DNA from: Saprospiraceae bacterium
GTDB lineage: Bacteria > Bacteroidota > Bacteroidia > Chitinophagales > Saprospiraceae
NCBI GenBank assembly: GCA_016715465.1
Contig: JADKAA010000024.1
Location: 930,001 to 994,000 of the forward strand
Direction of reading: 5' to 3'
Length of the DNA: 64,000 nt
Part shown: in pieces, positions 62,320-64,000 of the stretch
Position numbering within the stretch: position 1 is the first letter of the stretch
Layout: each line of letters begins with the position of its first letter
The notes under the pieces: model-generated
What the model saw: the letters and a program-made list of their open reading frames with translations, nothing else
Told to the model about the DNA's origin: nothing
Database searches by the model: none
Program-made: the position numbers and the translations under genes

Positions 62320-62360
62320 AATTAGGAATTAGGATTTAGGGACCAGGGGTCAGGGTCCAG
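62320..62360. repeat. TTAGGA/TTTAGGG-type repeats after the REC-CRP gene
   Basis: Right after the stop come AATTAGG, AATTAGG and ATTTAGGG followed by GGACCAGGGGTCAGGGTCC-like text. Then related TTGATAATGGAAAG strings run to about 62430. It resembles the arrays at 37035, 43794 and 44530. Confidence 0.55.
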
Positions 62361-62459
62361 GAATGGCAAAGTGATATTTGATAATGGAAAGTTGATAATG
62401 GAAAATTGATAATTGAAAATGGATAACTGGAACTTGCATTGACTACAGAAAATAAATTC

Positions 62460-62562
62460 GGCTACGCCTCTCGGTTCACGCGAGGTTCCTTCATTGTCAT
62501 TTTTTCACCGACTAATGAAAATATATTAGGATACGCCTCGCGATTAACGCGAGGTTCCTTCA
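62460..62562 (+). repeat. Two copies of a 34-bp element containing a CGCGAGG hairpin
   Basis: Copy 1 is 62460-62493 and copy 2 is 62529-62562. Both run GG(C/A)TACGCCTC then GCGAGGTTCCTTCA. In copy 2 CCTCGCG-ATTAA-CGCGAGG is a perfect stem-loop; in copy 1 CCTCTCG...CGCGAGG has one mismatch, so the stem is kept despite changes. They lie between the REC-CRP gene and the DUF1801 gene, outside any credible frame. Confidence 0.75.
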
Positions 62563-62564
62563 CG

Positions 62565-62590
62565 AAAATGAGCTGCCGCTCATTTTTTTT
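62565..62590 (+). terminator. Rho-independent terminator
   Basis: AAAATGAGC (62565-62573), loop TGCC, then GCTCATTTT (62578-62586) and more T: a 9-bp stem followed by a T8 run. It probably ends the kinase/REC-CRP transcript. Directly after it TTTCTCC-TTC-GGAGAAA can form a second hairpin. Confidence 0.75.
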
Positions 62591-62635
62591 CTCCTTCGGA
62601 GAAATTGTTCAGCCACCCCTAACCCCTTATTTCAC

Positions 62636-63013
62636 ATGAAAAAAAAGGAAAAATTAACCGATGCAGAGGCTGTAAATCAATGGCTGGATGCCCGAACGGC
62701 AGACGAGCGTGAACTCATCGATGTCATCAGAGCGATCGTCACATCAGTGGACACCTCAATAGCTGAGCGCATCAAATGGAACGCTCCAAGTTACCACATC
62801 AATGGTATTGACTTTCTCACTTTTGGGCCTGTAAAAAACGGGGTGGTGCTGTTGGTTTTTCACCACATAGCTATTGTACGTATTTCCTCCACTATATTGA
62901 CAGGAGATTATAAAGATAGACGGTTGGTGACCTGTGCCGACATGAGCGCACTGTTGTCTATTCAAGATGAACTGCGCAGGGTGGTAAAAGAGGTGGTTGA
63001 CAAGATTGTTTGA
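62636..63013 (+). CDS. DUF1801 domain protein
   Basis: The 125-residue soluble protein matches DUF1801 (YdhG-like): an N-terminal helix pair (NQWLDARTADERELIDVIRA), then IAERIKWNAPSYHINGIDFL, which carries the family hallmark IKWxxPxY near residue 49, and strands with FGPVKNGVVLLVF. Function is unknown; the fold is related to frataxin-like/ferritin-neutral domains of this family. It follows a terminator and hairpin elements, so it has its own promoter, which I could not find. Confidence 0.88.
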   Translation: MKKKEKLTDAEAVNQWLDARTADERELIDVIRAIVTSVDTSIAERIKWNAPSYHINGIDFLTFGPVKNGVVLLVFHHIAIVRISSTILTGDYKDRRLVTCADMSALLSIQDELRRVVKEVVDKIV

Positions 63014-63126
63014 GTTTGTATTTTTGTGGCTTGGTCCACATCTGTTTCTTTGGTTGCTTAAAATAAGATGTTGTAGATTTGGTATTGAAGATTTGTAATT
63101 TAACTTCAGACACTAAAACATTTGAA

Positions 63127-63780
63127 TTGAAAGCCTTAACCTTATTGTTTTTTTCTGTGATCCTTACCACCGGATTTACATGCTATAATTGTGAAGAGCA
63201 AAGGGCGTTTGAAATGGATTACAGGGTAGCGCTTCCGTATGATAAAACTGTTTACCAGGTTGGAGACACTATAAATCTTTATGATATGTTTCCAGCAGAG
63301 TTGACACTCAATGATGGCAAGACATTTGACAACGGCGAAAGTGAATTTGGATATTCCTTTGACATCATCCGGGTGCTACCTGATGAGGTGGAAATTACAA
63401 GGGGCATTGACTATTTTCAGGTTATCAACCGCAAAGGGTCTTTTTTAAGAGGTGGTTACAATCAGCAGGATAAAATAAAGGGTTTTATAAAAGCGGAATG
63501 TGACCGTAATCAATGTGAAATCGATGTCCACTTTGTGCCACAGATCCCCGGTGTTTTTGGCTTTATGATCAGCAATGGTTTCTTTTTTCAGCAGGGTAAT
63601 TCTGAATGCGAAAGTCACACTCTCACAGACCTAGGTTTTACTTCAGGAATAAACAACAACTACCGTTTTTGTTATGAAATTGGCACAGAAAGGCTATTTA
63701 TCGATGATTCACCCACCGGCAGAATTTACATCAATGACCTGGATAAGCGGCAGAATATGTATTTTATTAGGGTGGAGTAG
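63127..63780 (+). CDS. Exported protein of unknown function
   Basis: The frame opens at TTG 63079, but TTG 63127 places a signal peptide at the N-terminus (KALTLLFFSVILTTGFTC), so I prefer it; neither has an ATG. The mature part (~195 residues) is strand-rich, with an acidic N-terminal half (TVYQVGDTINLYDMFPAELT) and two Cys pairs (CDRNQCEID; NSECESH and RFCYEIG). TGFTC could be a weak lipobox. I do not recognise the family, and no neighbour explains its job. Confidence 0.6.
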   Translation: MKALTLLFFSVILTTGFTCYNCEEQRAFEMDYRVALPYDKTVYQVGDTINLYDMFPAELTLNDGKTFDNGESEFGYSFDIIRVLPDEVEITRGIDYFQVINRKGSFLRGGYNQQDKIKGFIKAECDRNQCEIDVHFVPQIPGVFGFMISNGFFFQQGNSECESHTLTDLGFTSGINNNYRFCYEIGTERLFIDDSPTGRIYINDLDKRQNMYFIRVE

Positions 63781-63908
63781 GGGGCATTGTAACATTTCAA
63801 AATAGGGTAAAAAAACGTTTTAGGTGATCGGGCAATGGGCGCTGTCATCCTTATTATGACCAGTCGCTGTTCAGCTCACCCTTTAAACCGAAATGCCGAG
63901 AAGACTTC

Positions 63909-64000
63909 TCATTCATTTTTCAACCAAAAGAGAAGGTCATTAAGCATGGCAACATTCATACCATGACCTTCATCGTATTCTTTGTATTTTGGTATAACGT
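63909..64000 (-). CDS. Phospholipase/carboxylesterase-like C-terminal fragment
   Basis: The minus-strand frame entering from the right edge encodes VIPKYKEYDEGHGMNVAMLN followed by DLLFWLKNE and a stop at 63909-63911. The YDEGHGMN text resembles the catalytic-His loop and the final helix (NDLLFWL) of acyl-protein-thioesterase / phospholipase-carboxylesterase alpha/beta hydrolases. Only 30 codons are visible, so the call rests on this one motif. Confidence 0.5.
   Translation of the reverse strand, partial: VIPKYKEYDEGHGMNVAMLNDLLFWLKNE

Noticed and set aside
62439..62639. 66-residue ORF containing SRFTRGSFI and SRLTRGSFT repeats
   Set aside because: The protein repeat only reflects the 34-bp DNA hairpin element and runs through a terminator.

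Overview
The window looks like chromosomal DNA of a Bacteroidota bacterium, most likely from the Saprospiria (inference). The signs are a secreted subtilase with a type IX secretion C-terminal domain, SprB-type adhesin repeats, an outer-membrane beta-barrel receptor with a carboxypeptidase-regulatory-like domain, TAnnTTTG promoter elements with few Shine-Dalgarno motifs, and a CcmE of the CxxxY type. No rRNA, tRNA or CRISPR array was seen.

Layout. 1-5.3 kb, mostly minus strand: a porin fragment, CsaA, a PLP decarboxylase, a SnoaL-like lipoprotein, and a flavin reductase / DUF2805 / photolyase-like FAD-domain operon. 5.7-12.3 kb, plus strand: alpha/beta hydrolase, MarR regulator, MFS transporter, HtrA protease and a T9SS subtilase. 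12.3-19.6 kb, minus strand: DUF2520 protein, CcmF and CcmE, then a CBS / universal stress protein / LOG operon. 19.6-24.3 kb: a decayed SprB-repeat gene, a secreted protein with a DUF4157-like HEAAH motif, and a second, nearly identical CBS gene. 24.7-34.8 kb, plus strand: beta-barrel receptor, beta-helix protein, and a TPR-histidine kinase / membrane protein / REC-LytS / LytTR signalling cluster. 35-38.5 kb: AlkC glycosylase with a frameshifted tail and a dead IS4-family element with intact ends. 38.5-44.5 kb: TetR regulator and a three-part ABC / HlyD / TolC export operon whose ABC protein has a degenerate ATPase domain. 44.6-55 kb: CoA-transferase, HD phosphohydrolase, YitT protein, a histidine kinase / response regulator / REC-cyclase operon, a cyclase-SUMF1-hydrolase protein split by a frameshift, and several histidine-kinase remnants. 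55.5-58.1 kb: an Mla-type lipid transport operon. 58.4-62.3 kb: a second CBS-USP operon, divergent from a FixL-like heme-PAS kinase and a REC-CRP fusion regulator. 62.6-64 kb: DUF1801 protein, an unknown exported protein and an esterase fragment.

Main result. The kinase at 60009-61298 keeps the FixL heme-PAS signature (His66, Arg72 and Arg86 in the exact FixL spacing). It overlaps a regulator that joins a FixJ-like receiver to a CRP/FNR-type effector and DNA-binding half, in effect FixJ and FixK in one protein. All three CBS genes, two of which head CBS-USP operons, carry an ATGAY-N4-GTCAT palindrome 48-50 bp upstream of the start and exactly 22 bp before a -7-like element. The CoA-transferase gene has a similar site with 21 bp spacing. 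The recognition helix KETVIR keeps the Glu and Arg that CRP-family proteins use to read TGA...TCA. I infer an oxygen- or NO-responsive regulon of CBS/USP energy-stress proteins and CoA metabolism that can be read from this one window.

Caution. Three otherwise normal genes (AlkC, DUF2490, cyclase-SUMF1-hydrolase) each show one frameshift, two of them at homopolymers. These may be sequencing or assembly errors rather than real lesions.
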